A stretch of 64,000 bases of DNA from positions 698,315 to 762,314 of the forward strand of contig NW_019774180.1 of the NCBI RefSeq assembly GCF_001039355.2, given 5' to 3'. The stretch's first letter is position 1. Each line of letters starts with the position of its first letter. Positions 53,201 to 64,000 of the stretch are shown piece by piece. The notes beneath the pieces were generated by a model. It was given only the letters and a program-made list of their open reading frames with translations. It did not search any database and was not told the DNA's origin. Source of the stretch: Lingula anatina. Taxonomy: Eukaryota; Brachiopoda; Lingulata; Lingulida; Lingulidae. Made by a program: the position numbers and the translations under genes.

Positions 53201-56200
53201 CTAATAATTGTGCTAAAATTGTTAATAAAAATGTTGACATATTTGGACAATTATTATGAGTGTTGATCTATATAGGAAGTTATTTATTATCTAATCTGTT
53301 ATGTTTCAGAGAAAAATCCTGTTGCTGAGTACAAAGATGCCATAATGACAGTGCTGTTTTCCTTATTGAGTGAAACAAATTTTCTGTTACGTTGTGCTGG
53401 GTTGACTGGCATTGTGGGGATGTTGACCTTGACTGGGGTCACATCTGAGGAGGAGCAATGTCTGGCAGCAGAACACATGTTGAAGCTTGTGCTAGAGGAT
53501 AAAGATTCATCTGTTAGGTTAGTGACACACTCATAAAAATGCACCTGCATTTAACATGTAAAGCAGGTTATAGAGTGTTTTTTTTTGTTGTTGTTGACAA
53601 ATTTCCTATGATGATATTAAGCAAGGACAAATGCACTGATATAAACATTTTATGTATACGTTTATACTGCAGTTCAAAAATATATGTATGCAGAAAATAG
53701 ACATGGGTAATTTTATATTTAAAAAGGTCAGAAAAAGCCATCTTAAATTGATTATAATTTTATGAATTAGAAAACAAACTGTTTTTGGTATTGATTCTAA
53801 AAGGGATTATTGATGCCTCTTTAATTTGCTTTACAGAACAGAAGCCACTACAGCCTTAACATTTATGAGCTCAGAATTGACATGGATAGCCTGTAAAATT
53901 GTATTACCTAAATTAGTTGAATATCTAAAAACAGGTGAGTTTTGCTCTCAAAATTGTTCTTTCAGAATGTCTTGAAACAAACAAGGGAGATATATTTTTC
54001 TCATTTGAATTAAAAAAAATTCTGAAGAAAGCTTTAAAATTGAGAAAAGTGAAGTGATTTGAAATATTTTCATTAACATATTCCTAATGAGCAAAAAAGT
54101 TTACACAAATGTATTGAATGATTTTAAAATCTACCATTTATGTCAGTGCTCTTTTGCACTTTTTGATTTTCACACCACACATGACTTTAAGTACACACTG
54201 GATCAGTTATTCCATTAAATTATGCTTTTCAAAAGATTTCATGGAAACAGACCAGAGCAGTCCTCATTTGTCAAGTGGATATTTACTCAATACCCTGGCT
54301 GCCATATCAGTACATAAGGACATAATACAAGAAACAGTACCCATCTTGTATCAGCAACTGGAGGATTTGACAAACAGTAATTTTTTTTTCATTTTCATTT
54401 AATTTGGCTTTTTTAGTTATTATAATAAATAATAAGGACATTGTATGAAATGGCCGCCTNAAATGGTGCCATTTGGTATGGTTTAGAACTATGATTCAAC
54501 TAGTGAAAGTCTTATTTCAAGAGGTGAGGTTTATTTACAGAAATTAAAAGGGGGGGCGTCAGGAGCCCCCTGACCCCCTCTTAATCCAACACTGACAAGG
54601 TATCATTCAGTAGAAATTCCAACCAATTTCTAAATTTCCATGCATAAGGCATGATATTGCCCTTTCATTTCCAAATTACTCTCCCAAGAATGCATTCTAG
54701 ACCCCCTCAGCATACCTGTCTTAACTCTAGGGGTTATCATAACTAGGGCAGGTAACTACATGGCCGGGCTGGTAACTTTTCAGAATTACCTGCCCGGCGG
54801 TCTGGCTAGTAATTTCCTTGAATTTCATACACTGATAAGGATTTTGTAACTGCTGATAAATTTCATTCATATTAATGGCAGTTTATAATGATTATTCCGT
54901 ATCTTGCAATACACAGATTATTGAAATTTCATTGCAAAATGGATATCTTTTGAAGAAATGTAGGATTTTATTCGCAAGCAATAGCAACATTTTGTCCATT
55001 TTTTTGTAAGAGTAAAATATCTTTGATTAAATGTTTTTTTCAGGACCAGAGACTGATTACTCTGAGGCTGAATTATGCTTGAACTGCATAGCAAACATTG
55101 TGCAATCTTCTGTCCAGGAAAAAGAAAATTTAGACTTTTTTTATGAACACCTGTTACAAAAGCTGCTGAAGATATCACTGCAAAGTTTTATTAATTATTT
55201 AAGCAGGACTGAACATGTTCTTTGGAAACAGGACATTTTACTGAAATTATGCAGTGTCATCAGAACTATATGTCAGCATTTATCACAGAGGTAGGATTTG
55301 GGGATATTGGTTTCAATGAATTTATAAGCATTCAATTGTTGCTTTAGAGCCTGAGAGATGTTTTCATGATCATGATGTCTGTCATAAAGTCTGACATGAT
55401 AAAAATAATTTCATATTGATGTTGTAGTCTTGTTGAAGCTTAAGATGAAATATTGCTGTGCTCATTCTAAACAGATTTGTTGTTGATAGAACTGGATCTG
55501 AATTGGTGTATGTGGTTATTATGAAAGCATTTAAGTTAATAATGTAGATACACTTTCAGATATGCATAAAGATTGACTTGCACAACTTATGCTTTTATTC
55601 ACTAGGCAGGGAGAGGAGATGGTTAAAAATGTACTTGCAGTATATGTTGAAGGGCAGTCCCATTTGTGGTTAGGTGGAGCAGAGGCTGAGGGAGCATTTA
55701 AACCATTACAGGTGCCTCTTCTTTCACGTGTAGTCTGAATGCTAAGTACACAATTAAAGTATGGCAAACATTTTCAAGTATATTCAAAGGCAATTTCTGA
55801 GAAATTACTGGATCTTCCTGTCAGATTTTCTTACTGTATGCCAGATTTTGTTATCATCTTCTTTAATCATCAGATATTTGTAAATACAAGTTAGTATGTT
55901 TAATTCACATTTGACACAAAATTATATTTTGTAGGCTTCATCACCTTGGCAACAGACCCAGGCACTGCATGTCTTTTTGGCAGTTATATGTGCACTTCAT
56001 CAAAATGTAAGTTTGGGTAAAATTCAAGTAACTATTCTGACTTATTGCAACTAAGTTTTTAACTTGCTTTTTTGTATGACTGATTTAAATTGAGTTCCTT
56101 TTTTCTTTCTGTTGGAAGGAGGTTGAACTCCCAAGATGGAAGTTCATTGATAACCCTGACATTTTCTCATTCACACATTGTGCTGAAAATAATAAGTGAA

Positions 56201-59107
56201 TCCAGTAACTAAATATCTGGGCTTTCTTTATCCCAAATGTGCCCATGAAATATAACAGTGCTGAGTTTACTTATGCCCCGATTTTAGTGTGCATTGGAAG
56301 GTTCACCAAATCGGAGCACAAGCAAGCTCCACCCCTGGTCTATATTTTATGGGCACATTTAGGAAAAGAGAGCTAAGGTATGAAGTTACTCAGTTCACAT
56401 ATTATTTATGTGTACTGTGTGTGAAAGAGACATACGGTACATACTCATTCATCTTGGGAGTTCAACCCTCTTGAATTGGTATCATATTGCATTTGAAAAT
56501 GTTTGATATTAATAAAAGACTCCACTTAAGGATGTATTGTATACCTTTATATGTATACATGATGTTGTTTATTTCCAGGTTTTGGTTCCTTCCTTATACA
56601 GCCTATTGGATATGTTGGTTAATCTCACTCTACAGTTATCACATTCATTGTCTCAGCTGGGGACAGTGAAATGTTTAGCAGGGCTCATCAACAAAGCTCC
56701 ACAAGGTATCTCATTTTATATGCATTGGTATGTTTGGTATTTAATAGACCTTGAATATCTTTATAGGGATAACTTCATTACTGTTTGATAAATATCACTA
56801 TTTTTTTTTCTTTTTATTATATTGTCATTTATACATGAATTAACATCTCTACAAACAATAGGATAGAAATATATTGAACATTTGACGTTTGAACAGTTGA
56901 AAATGTTTTTAGATGAACTTTTTATTACAGGCACAGAATTGGATTCTTATCTTGAATCTTTGAAGCAGAAGCTGGAGACTTTGCTGAACACAGGAGTTGA
57001 GAGTGGACAACACCAGGGAGCAGCACTTGTATGGCAGTGGGTCACCAAGGCACTGGTACTCAGAGGTCACCCCATTTCTGGAAAGTTTGTTGAAAAAGTA
57101 AATTTCTTTTTTTTTCTTTTCACAAAAGCAAACTGAAATATTTCTGAACATTCATGTCTATTCTTTTTATAAAAAGGCAATCATGCATATTGTTATGGAA
57201 TAACTTTGAAATGGTTAATATTCTATTTCGATAAGGCTTTTGTTCTAGACATCTGTGAAGAATATTACACATACAGGTGTGATTTAGATTAGATTTAGAT
57301 TAAAAATATTCCAAGAACTTTTTACTTTTTTTTTTTTGAAAAATTAAGATCTCTTTCAGATGATGACCTTTTTTGAAAATTCTAACTTGAACAAATTGGC
57401 AGCAGATGGGTTCTACATAGTTATGGCAGAGTTTGATGATGTGATGACAAAACACATGCACGCAATCATCAGACCACTTTACAAACAACGCTTCTTTCAC
57501 CTTACATTACCTGGACTTATTCAAGGTTTTAATTCAACCATTGCAGGTAAGGACGTCATTTATTTAATTAGTTTATCTTAAAATGAATAATTGTAGTTTT
57601 TGTTAATCATTGTTCAATTAATTGTTGCAGTCAAAAATGTGTGGTTTTGAATTGCTATGGACAAATTAAGAAAAGTGTACATGGTTGAAAAATATTATGT
57701 TTAAGTCTAAACATGCAGATGAATTAGAATTTTGTAAATCCAAATCTAATTTAATTGTCATTTTCATATCAGACAGAAAGCAGTTTTACCTAACAGCTTT
57801 GTCATACTTGCTGAGATTTGTCCCGAAGCAAGTCTTGCTGAGTGAATTACCCCCAGTAAGTAAGAAAAAAGCATTGTTAGTGTAAAGAGAAATTGATTGC
57901 TGATTAATAATGTACTCAGTTTTTATAAGTGTTTAAAAAAGTGTTAACTTTGCTTGTTCTTTAAATGTCACAACAACTCATCTGTAGACTGTATCAAAGT
58001 ATGAATTTTGTATTCCTGAGTGAAAAACAAACTTATAATGTCAGGTTATTTCAGTCTGTAGAAATAAGTACCCATATGTTTTTGTCTGCCCTTTTCTTCT
58101 AGCTTGTCCCCCTCCTAGTCCAGTCCTTGTTGATAGAAGAGGTCAGTTTACAGCTGTCCACAATGACCACAATGTATGATCTGATGCATGATGCACCACT
58201 TATCCTGGGGGAATACTTAGATACTCTGATACCTAAGTTTCTGAAGCTTTCTAGATATGAGCCATCAATGGTAGGTTGATACACTTGGTACATTTTAAAC
58301 TGAATGGTGCACCTTAATATTAAGATATATAAATATATGTTTGAAAGTTTTATTTCCTAAGAATTTTTCTGGTTTACAGTTTCTGTCACTTATTGAAACT
58401 TGACAATCTCAGTTTGAAGGAAGAATATATTTGTGTGTGTGTTTTGAAATTTTTTGAGATATTAGACATACTGAAATTTTCAAACAAAGGTATCATTTTT
58501 TTGTCCAGTTCTGTTTCTCTTTGTACCAGTATGTCAGTGTTCAACTCTGTTTAATGCAATAATTATTGTTATTCCAGAAAGTGCGTATAGCAGCCCTGCA
58601 GTGTCTAGGCATGATGACCACCCTGCCCCAGCACTTGACCACTCCACACCAGAAGACAGTGGTCAGAGAACTGGCGCATCCTTTGGACGACAAAAAGAGA
58701 CTGGTGAGAAAGGAGGCAGCACAGGCAAGAGGAGAATGGTATGTGTTTTTATTGAACACGTATCTTTCATTGGGTCCATTCACGTTGTTCGATAGTGTGA
58801 GTTACTCATAAGTCTATTTATGATCCACAGCAACTCTGGTCTGAACATACTTGGTGAAAAGACTAGAATGAAATCTTAATAATCCACTGAAGGACAGGGT
58901 GCCTTTAAAATGACCCCATTTGAAAATTTGTCATTAAACAAAATGTTTTTAAATTCTCATAAAAAGAAAAACTGTGGTCTGTTGCATTAATTGTGATGAA
59001 GGATTATTAATTAAAATTTCTCTCAAAGCAATAAATTAAGTTGACCAGGTATGAAATGATAAGTTTACTGACATTTTAGGTACCTTTTGGAAACCATGCA
59101 GAAGTAA
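47288..59107 (+). CDS. MMS19: MMS19 cytosolic iron-sulfur assembly component, 26 exons
   Basis: HEAT-repeat adaptor of the CIA targeting complex (with CIAO1 and CIAO2B) that delivers iron-sulfur clusters to DNA polymerases and helicases such as XPD. Exon starts: 47288, 47747, 48013, 48762, 49003, 49431, 49801, 50144, 51440, 51888, 52190, 52451, 52938, 53310, 53837, 54236, 55044, 55606, 55935, 56579, 56931, 57360, 57773, 58103, 58578, 59080. Phases agree and the sum is 3057 nt (1018 residues; human 1030). Diagnostic stretches are EVHVQSL, DPRNLVLAF, ELFEVTSCYFPIDFTP, DCRHHL, LLLEQFHKH, VTKALVLR and, near the end, HPLDDKKRLVRKEAAQARGEW (21 residues in two parts: HPLDDKKRLVRKEA, AQARGEW), the C-terminal partner-binding region. 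Exon 1 has two in-phase donors (after 47348 or 47369). AATAAA is at 59655. Confidence 0.96.
48268..48609. repeat. 171-bp direct duplication joined by an N
   Basis: 48268-48438 and 48440-48609 are almost the same sequence at an offset of 171, with small differences (GATGATGTTGATGATG versus GTTGTTG). The N at 48439 stands between them, in MMS19 intron 3. It is probably two alleles at a contig overlap. Confidence 0.85.
50542..51397 (+). mobile_element. Tc1/mariner-type non-autonomous transposon, copy B
   Basis: 856 bp in MMS19 intron 8, flanked by TA (50540-50541 and 51398-51399). The terminal inverted repeats begin T(T/A)CTGAACAAAAATATAAAC. It is almost identical to copy A, so both moved recently. 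Unlike copy A it keeps an uninterrupted 96-codon frame. Confidence 0.92.
50840..51130 (+). CDS. Internally deleted Tc1-like transposase (helix-turn-helix joined to C-terminus)
   Basis: 96 residues. About 1-57 (MPQMSGTMRKHAISMLNASL, then VTEVAACLNVHHSTVSRLGTR in family alignment, split here as VTEVAACLNV and HHSTVSRLGTR) form the first DNA-binding helix-turn-helix of Tc1 transposases. About 60-96 (CGMFWIRVFSHHVP, then ALQEEWNNIP) resemble the region after the last catalytic residue. The catalytic DDE core is absent. The product could at most bind the element's ends; it cannot cut DNA. Whether it is made is unknown. The ATG gives the usual family N-terminus. Confidence 0.6.
   Translation: MPQMSGTMRKHAISMLNASLSVTEVAACLNVHHSTVSRLGTRFRDTGSIRNHPHAPCCPTNTCGMFWIRVFSHHVPALENVRQLRVALQEEWNNIP
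54460..54460. other. Single N (assembly join)
   Basis: An N in MMS19 intron 16. No duplication is visible on the two sides. A short inverted repeat GGGCAGGTAA...TTACCTGCCC follows at 54746-54795. Confidence 0.85.
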
Positions 59108-60101
59108 CTTACATCGAGTTCCAGAGAGGAAATTTTGATAAAAGCATCAGGAAAGTTGAACTACTTCAGTGTATGGACACTGACACAGCTTGGGAGAAAA
59201 GGCAAATTTTAATTGGTAACAGCCACCAGCAGTCTGTGCCTGGCACTGCAGTTTGCAGAACAGAATTTCCAAATGCTGTGTCTTCAAAATATTTAACAGG
59301 CTCTGTTGTACACATCTCTGACAAGTGACATGCTGCATTTTTAGATTTTGTCTGAATTCTATGTAATGTTGTAATGTAATGTTGTCTCACTTTTCATTAT
59401 TACTTCTTCATTTCTGAGTTTTGAGTAGAAAACATAAGTTAATATATGTTCCATAGAACATTTATCCCACATGATGCATCCATAACAAAAAATTAATTAA
59501 AGTGATGTAAAAAAAATCAAATGATTTTTAATACTGGATATTTAGCTGTCGGATTCAAATTAAATAAAAATCATGTATTATCGTAATTTTAGAGATATAT
59601 TTGTTAAATATATTCTGTAAGCACTATTATCTTCAAAGTAACAGTAAATATTTCAATAAAGCACCCATCACAAATAGTCACTGCATGATTCATTGTTCTT
59701 GTCTAATTCGTTCAGGCCATGATTTGTTTCATATAATATATATGTAAACATACAAATGAATATTTTACCATCAGGATTCACGAAGACCACTGCTGCACAT
59801 AGTATTTAGACCCTGTAAATCAACATTATCACTATCATAATGATGATGTGTTCAAAACTGATCTCCCTAAATTTCTAGTCTAAAAAAGACCCTGTTCCAT
59901 CTAGGTGGTGCCTGTTAAGATACAAAATATAACCCTGTAAATGTCTGGTTCCAGCAAACCACTTGACAATGGCAAACATACTTTTTATTTCAAAAACTTG
60001 CACCTTACAGAACCTGGATATCATTTTTGTTGAGTACTTTCTTTCAATAAAAGCGAGAAGTGTTTTGGTAGAAGCACATGTCAGCTCCTGTTGCTCATCA
60101 G
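59108..60101. other. 3' ends of convergent MMS19 and zinc finger genes
   Basis: No coding exon. MMS19 has AATAAA at 59655-59660 and the minus-strand zinc finger gene has AATAAA at 59989-59984. The two transcripts therefore end about 300 bp apart. Confidence 0.6.
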
Positions 60102-62979
60102 TCACTGACTACTCTGTTCCATTTTTGATTGTGCGTCTGTGTCTTCTGTAATAGGGCAGTCATCTGGCTCAGAGACTGAATTTTCATGCTCACTTCTGAA
60201 ATAGAAAATGAAAATAAAATATACTCCCAGTCACCATTTCACTACGCAATAAAATCTTTTTAAAAAACGTTGCGAGAAGCACTACAAGCTCATAATAAAA
60301 TGGTAAATCAGATTTTACTGTCAAATTCTCCAAGTCAAATGTAATTGGTATGTGTGTGAGTATGTCCATGTGCTATTTCCTAATTTTTCACAGCAGACTG
60401 CATTTACTTTTTGTGAAATCTTGTTTTATCTGTTAGAATAATTATAGCTGGTTGTTGACTTTTTGCAATTCCGAAATTCCTTTAAAAGTAGTCTTCACAC
60501 TGTTATATAAAAACAAGATGTGTATTTGTATACCTGTCTGTCTGGGTTGATAATTGGTCCACTGATTGCAGTATTATGTCTCTATGGTTAGCCTGCATGT
60601 GTCTCATAAGAGTGGCCTCTTTGGTAAACTTTTTCTTACAATGTCCACAAGTCAACATTTTATACTGCAGATGTACACTGCGTATATGCCGATTAAGGTC
60701 TCCTGAAAATGGAAATTAGGATTACCAAAATAAAACAACTGCAAAAATGGGAATCTTAGGTATCTTTATGTTCACAATTGGAGTGATCACCGAAACAGAA
60801 GTCAAGGACTTCTGCCAGTCATTCTATTACCCTGAACTTGAATTATACAATAAGATCTTGAGCACATCAACGTGCAGAGCTAACAAATAAATGATTGTGA
60901 AATAGTGAACTCGCCTTCCCCTCAAAAATACTGGTAATTTTGACATGCCTTTAGACTTAACTGGCAATCTCTGAACAATATGTATGGACAGTTGTATAAG
61001 TATAACTGAACAATTGCTTGTACTTGTACCTGATTGGTAATAAGTCTTGCCACAATAAGTGCACTGGCAATGCTTCTCTCTCTTGTGAAAGCGTGTATGT
61101 ACAACCAGGTCACTGCGTCTTATGTAGCCTGAAGTGTCAATACAATGTAAAAATTAAACAATAACACTTTTTCATAACAGAGGTATAATCTTCAGCATTT
61201 CTTGCAATTTGAATCCCAGACGTAGAATCCTCTTAGGGTTACCTTGGGGTTACATTTGAAATATTAACACTTCCTGAAATTAACAAAAGTTTTGAAATTA
61301 ATATTTCAATCTGTAAAATTAAATTAGTTAATTTAAACCAAATTTCCTACAACTACCCATCCAAAAGATGAGAAGATGGCTCTTTGGCTAAAACCCTTTA
61401 GAACATGAAAAAATATTGTTTGGTGTATTCACAAAACAAACCTTTTCCACATATCTCACACTTGTATGGTTCAGTCTTATTGTGGATATCTGTGTGTCTT
61501 ATCAAGTCACAACGCTGCAGAAAAAAGCGGCCACACTCGTTGCACTTGAAACGACATTCTTCCTGAAAATCAAATTTGAAGAGTTAATAATACATTATTA
61601 GACTGTAAACTGGAATCAAAATTTCAAAATGAAGTGGAAAGAAAAAGTTGTAAGAAAAAAAAAACTGATATTCAATTGATATTTTTCAAATACTTTTTCA
61701 ACTTTCATAATTTTTTCTAAAAAAAATTTTATTTCTAAGGTGCACACTTCATATGCTTGTATTTTTTCCTATCAAGACTATAAAATAAAAAATAACAAAA
61801 ATTCCACTCAATTGCTTCAGACACAAGAAACACCCATTATCTAACCTTGGCATTAATAGAATGAATCATCCTATGCCTGTTCAGATTCCCAAGTAAAGTA
61901 AAAGAGGCACTACAGAGTTCACACTTAAATGGCTTCTTTGGCTCATAAACTATTTGACCCCCAGGATCTGCTGCTGTTGCTGAGCTCTCTGTTTGTTCCT
62001 GTAGCTGATCAACCGGATTGATATTAACACTTTGGACAGTCCCATCATCTTTCATAACCTGAAACAATATTGGTCCTGGGGGTGGGGGAAGAAGATGAGG
62101 GTCTGAGACCTGAACTAGCTCCTTTACATTTCCATCTGTTATATGATTTGCTTGATCAACTTGATGGGCAATGCTATCCTCCTCATTACTTTCTGACTTT
62201 GGTGCAATATTCCTAAGAACTACAGAATCAACTGGGACCAGCAATTTAGTGAGGTTGGAGAAGTTCTGTTGTATGGAGGTGGTGGTGGTGGCTGTAGTGG
62301 GTGTTCCATCAGCATTGTGTTGCTCAGCACCAGGGTTGGTCACAACTACCACATTAGGTTGTGGTAAGGCATCATTCTCTGTGCTACTTTCACCATTGCT
62401 TTCACACAGATAAGTCCCCCACCTACGGGCTGTTGACATTGTACCATCATTATTGATTATGAACACTGTTTGCCTATTTGCATCATTCAGGGAATTGCTC
62501 TCAGTGGCAATGCCTGTAGTGGTCTCGACTGAACTTCTACCAGGATTCACTATGACCACCTGCTTTGAGTGAGACTGTAATAGTGACTCCACAGTTTGAT
62601 TAGGTTCATGTTGATAAGCACTGTTAGTAAACTGTATATGATCTTGCAAATCACTTGAGGCAGCAGCTGGTTGGGAGGAAAACTCTGTCAAGAGTTGAGC
62701 TGTCTGTAAAACCTCTGTGGGTACCTCAAAGTTGAGGTCTGTGGTGCCAAGGTCAGATAATACTGTCACTATGGAACTGTTACTAGTTGGTGTGATATTC
62801 TCTGCACTTGTGTGTAAAACATTAAGACCACTTTCTTCTGCTGGTGAATTTTTTTCTTCTATATGTGTGGAGGTCTGATCTCCAGGAATAGCTACACCTG
62901 TGGAATTACTTTCGTTTTGACGGTTGTGGTCATCTTTTTTTAGTGGGCTTTTCTTCTGCTGTAACGGTTGTTTTTCCAT
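60102..62979 (-). CDS. C2H2 zinc finger protein with five fingers, 5 coding exons
   Basis: Probable nuclear DNA-binding regulator. Minus-strand exons: 62979-61846, 61562-61442, 61128-61030, 60702-60534, 60195-60102. Phases agree; 1617 nt, 538 residues. The first ~345 residues are low-complexity, rich in Ser, Thr, Asn and Gln, with a Lys-rich start, and look like an activation-type disordered region. Five tandem C2H2 fingers follow: C353/C356/H369/H373, C385/C388/H401/H405, C413/C416/H429/H433, C441/C444/H457/H462, C470/C473/H486/H491. The linkers are mostly not the TGEKP type. Two fingers are split by introns. The tail is acidic. An acceptor at about 63035 suggests an untranslated first exon. 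I cannot name a vertebrate orthologue. Confidence 0.9.
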
Positions 62980-63632
62980 CTTAGGAAATGTACCACTATT
63001 TCACCATGTAATATCATGAGCAACAGAGAGGGAACCTGAAACAAAGGAAAGTTCGATAGAAGTATATAAAATTAACCTGAAAATGGAAAGTGAAACCTAT
63101 TAATATTACAACATGCAGAAATATACATGTAGTTTTGCAATATTTTGCATGGGCATTGCCACCAATAACTTAGTGATTTGCAGGTAAAACCATGATATAA
63201 ATCTCGTCAGTTTAGTACTAAGTAAACAATAAAGGGTTGATTTCTAGACAGAAGAAATCAAATTCTAATTCCCTGCGACAGTGACAGTAACATGTGAAAT
63301 CTAATTACCTTCAAAGTTTCATATTTCGTGCCAACACGTAAACACGACTTCGCGGAATGCCTTTATGTCGGCCTTAACTGTCTACCTTGTATCCTTCCGC
63401 GAGTGACTTGAAGAAATGTTACTCTTCAACAATTTCTCAAATTGTTAGCAAATCAGATAATGTATAAAAATAAGGAATGAATCAGGTATTCTTCCAGCTA
63501 TTTCTTAATCTTTCAATTACCAAAGGCTATCATACAAATGCACATCGAAAAATATTCTTCGGAGCTTTTTCCGGAAGTAAAATAAGACACTTCCAGGGAC
63601 GTTGCAGGGCTTTGCAAAACAACACTAATTGA
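62980..63632. promoter_or_regulatory. Divergent promoter region of the zinc finger gene and HOGA1
   Basis: About 650 bp between opposite start codons. TTCCGGAAGT at about 63570-63580 is a consensus ETS site, 50-60 bp before the HOGA1 ATG. The CpG-richer stretch at 63330-63410 is a likely start region for the zinc finger gene. Confidence 0.5.
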
Positions 63633-63876
63633 ATGGCGGTGAAATTAAACCCATTCTCTTCACTGTCCTTGCGGCCCTTCGTAAAAGCTTATTTGGGCAA
63701 ACTTAGTCCAAAATCAGACGGATTTAGAGTCATTCTCCGCACCATGTCGACGCAACAGAAGCTTAATCTGCGAGGCATTTATCCTCCCATCCCGACTGCC
63801 TTCGACAGCAACGAAGATATTAGCTACGAAAAGATGGAATATAATTTGAAAAAGTGGGATACTATTCCATTTAAAG
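63633..63876 (+). CDS. HOGA1: 4-hydroxy-2-oxoglutarate aldolase, mitochondrial; first exon only
   Basis: Member of the DHDPS/NAL class I aldolases. In mitochondria it splits 4-hydroxy-2-oxoglutarate to glyoxylate and pyruvate in hydroxyproline breakdown. The exon encodes 81 codons plus one base and ends at a GTATGC donor after IPFK. The first ~38 residues (MAVKLNPFSSLSLRPFVKAY, then basic) are poor in acids and look like a mitochondrial presequence. LRGIYPPIPTAFDSNEDISY and ENL-type NLKKW..IPFK match the enzyme's N-terminus. The catalytic Lys and the GS(N)GE loop lie in later exons outside the window. A second ATG (MSTQQ) could start a form without the presequence. Confidence 0.88.
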
Positions 63877-64000
63877 GTATGCAACCAGATGGTTGTTTCA
63901 TCGTTTCTATGGTTCTGTACGACAAAATTAAAGCAGATGCACGAGTTAGAGTACTTATGATATGACGTGCTACAGTAAACAGGGTAGTGTACCAGGGTAT
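63877..64000 (+). other. HOGA1: Start of HOGA1 intron 1
   Basis: Begins GTATGC. The reading frame that continues to 63965 is intronic read-through and does not resemble the aldolase. Confidence 0.75.

Noticed and set aside
47288-59107. First reading of the long HEAT-repeat gene as focadhesin
   Set aside because: The stretches EVHVQSL, EELFEVTSCYFPIDFTP and the DDKKRLVRKEA end identify MMS19 instead.

Overview
The window is animal nuclear DNA. It is AT-rich and intron-dense, with GT-AG introns, and I reconstructed nine protein genes from their splice sites. The set is bilaterian: a rhodopsin-type receptor, cathepsin L, UQCR11, an aquaglyceroporin, TTC24, UBTD, MMS19, a C2H2 zinc finger protein and HOGA1. 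The recurrent TAGGCCTA-type motifs and the low GC suggest a marine invertebrate, either a deuterostome or a lophotrochozoan. The sequence alone does not settle which. Four single N characters (29071, 31199, 48439, 54460) mark assembly joins. At least three of them sit next to duplicated sequence.

Layout. 1-4056 is mostly non-coding, with one doubtful minus-strand exon near 2711. 4057-5226 is an intronless class A receptor. 8155-12763 (minus) is a complete eight-exon cathepsin L gene. Its introns hold long GA/CT and CA repeats and a 132-bp miniature element. 14819-17825 is a two-exon UQCR11 gene of 59 codons, preceded by NRF-1-like and ETS motifs. A Tc1-type non-autonomous transposon lies at 18983-19839. 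21060-26189 (minus) is a seven-exon aquaglyceroporin. 26406-32845 is a ~2.6 kb block present twice. The second copy carries a Penelope-like retroelement with a 13-bp target duplication, and the first copy is the empty site. This looks like two haplotypes placed end to end.

33854-40345 is TTC24 in 11 exons. It has an unusually long acidic/serine-rich tail and ends in a CaaX box. 40346-45218 is gene-free and holds a three-copy 270-bp diverged tandem repeat. 45219-46980 (minus) is UBTD and 47288-59107 is MMS19 in 26 exons. These two are head to head, 307 bp apart. A second copy of the Tc1-type element lies in an MMS19 intron. 60102-62979 (minus) is a five-finger C2H2 protein, convergent with MMS19 and divergent from HOGA1. 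The first HOGA1 exon starts at 63633 and the gene runs off the window.

How the genes fit together. UBTD, MMS19 and HOGA1 are also clustered in vertebrates (human 10q24, with MMS19 and UBTD1 head to head). The right third of the window therefore appears to preserve an old animal linkage. The remaining genes do not form a pathway: a receptor, a lysosomal protease, a complex III subunit, a glycerol/water channel and a TPR protein are simply neighbours.
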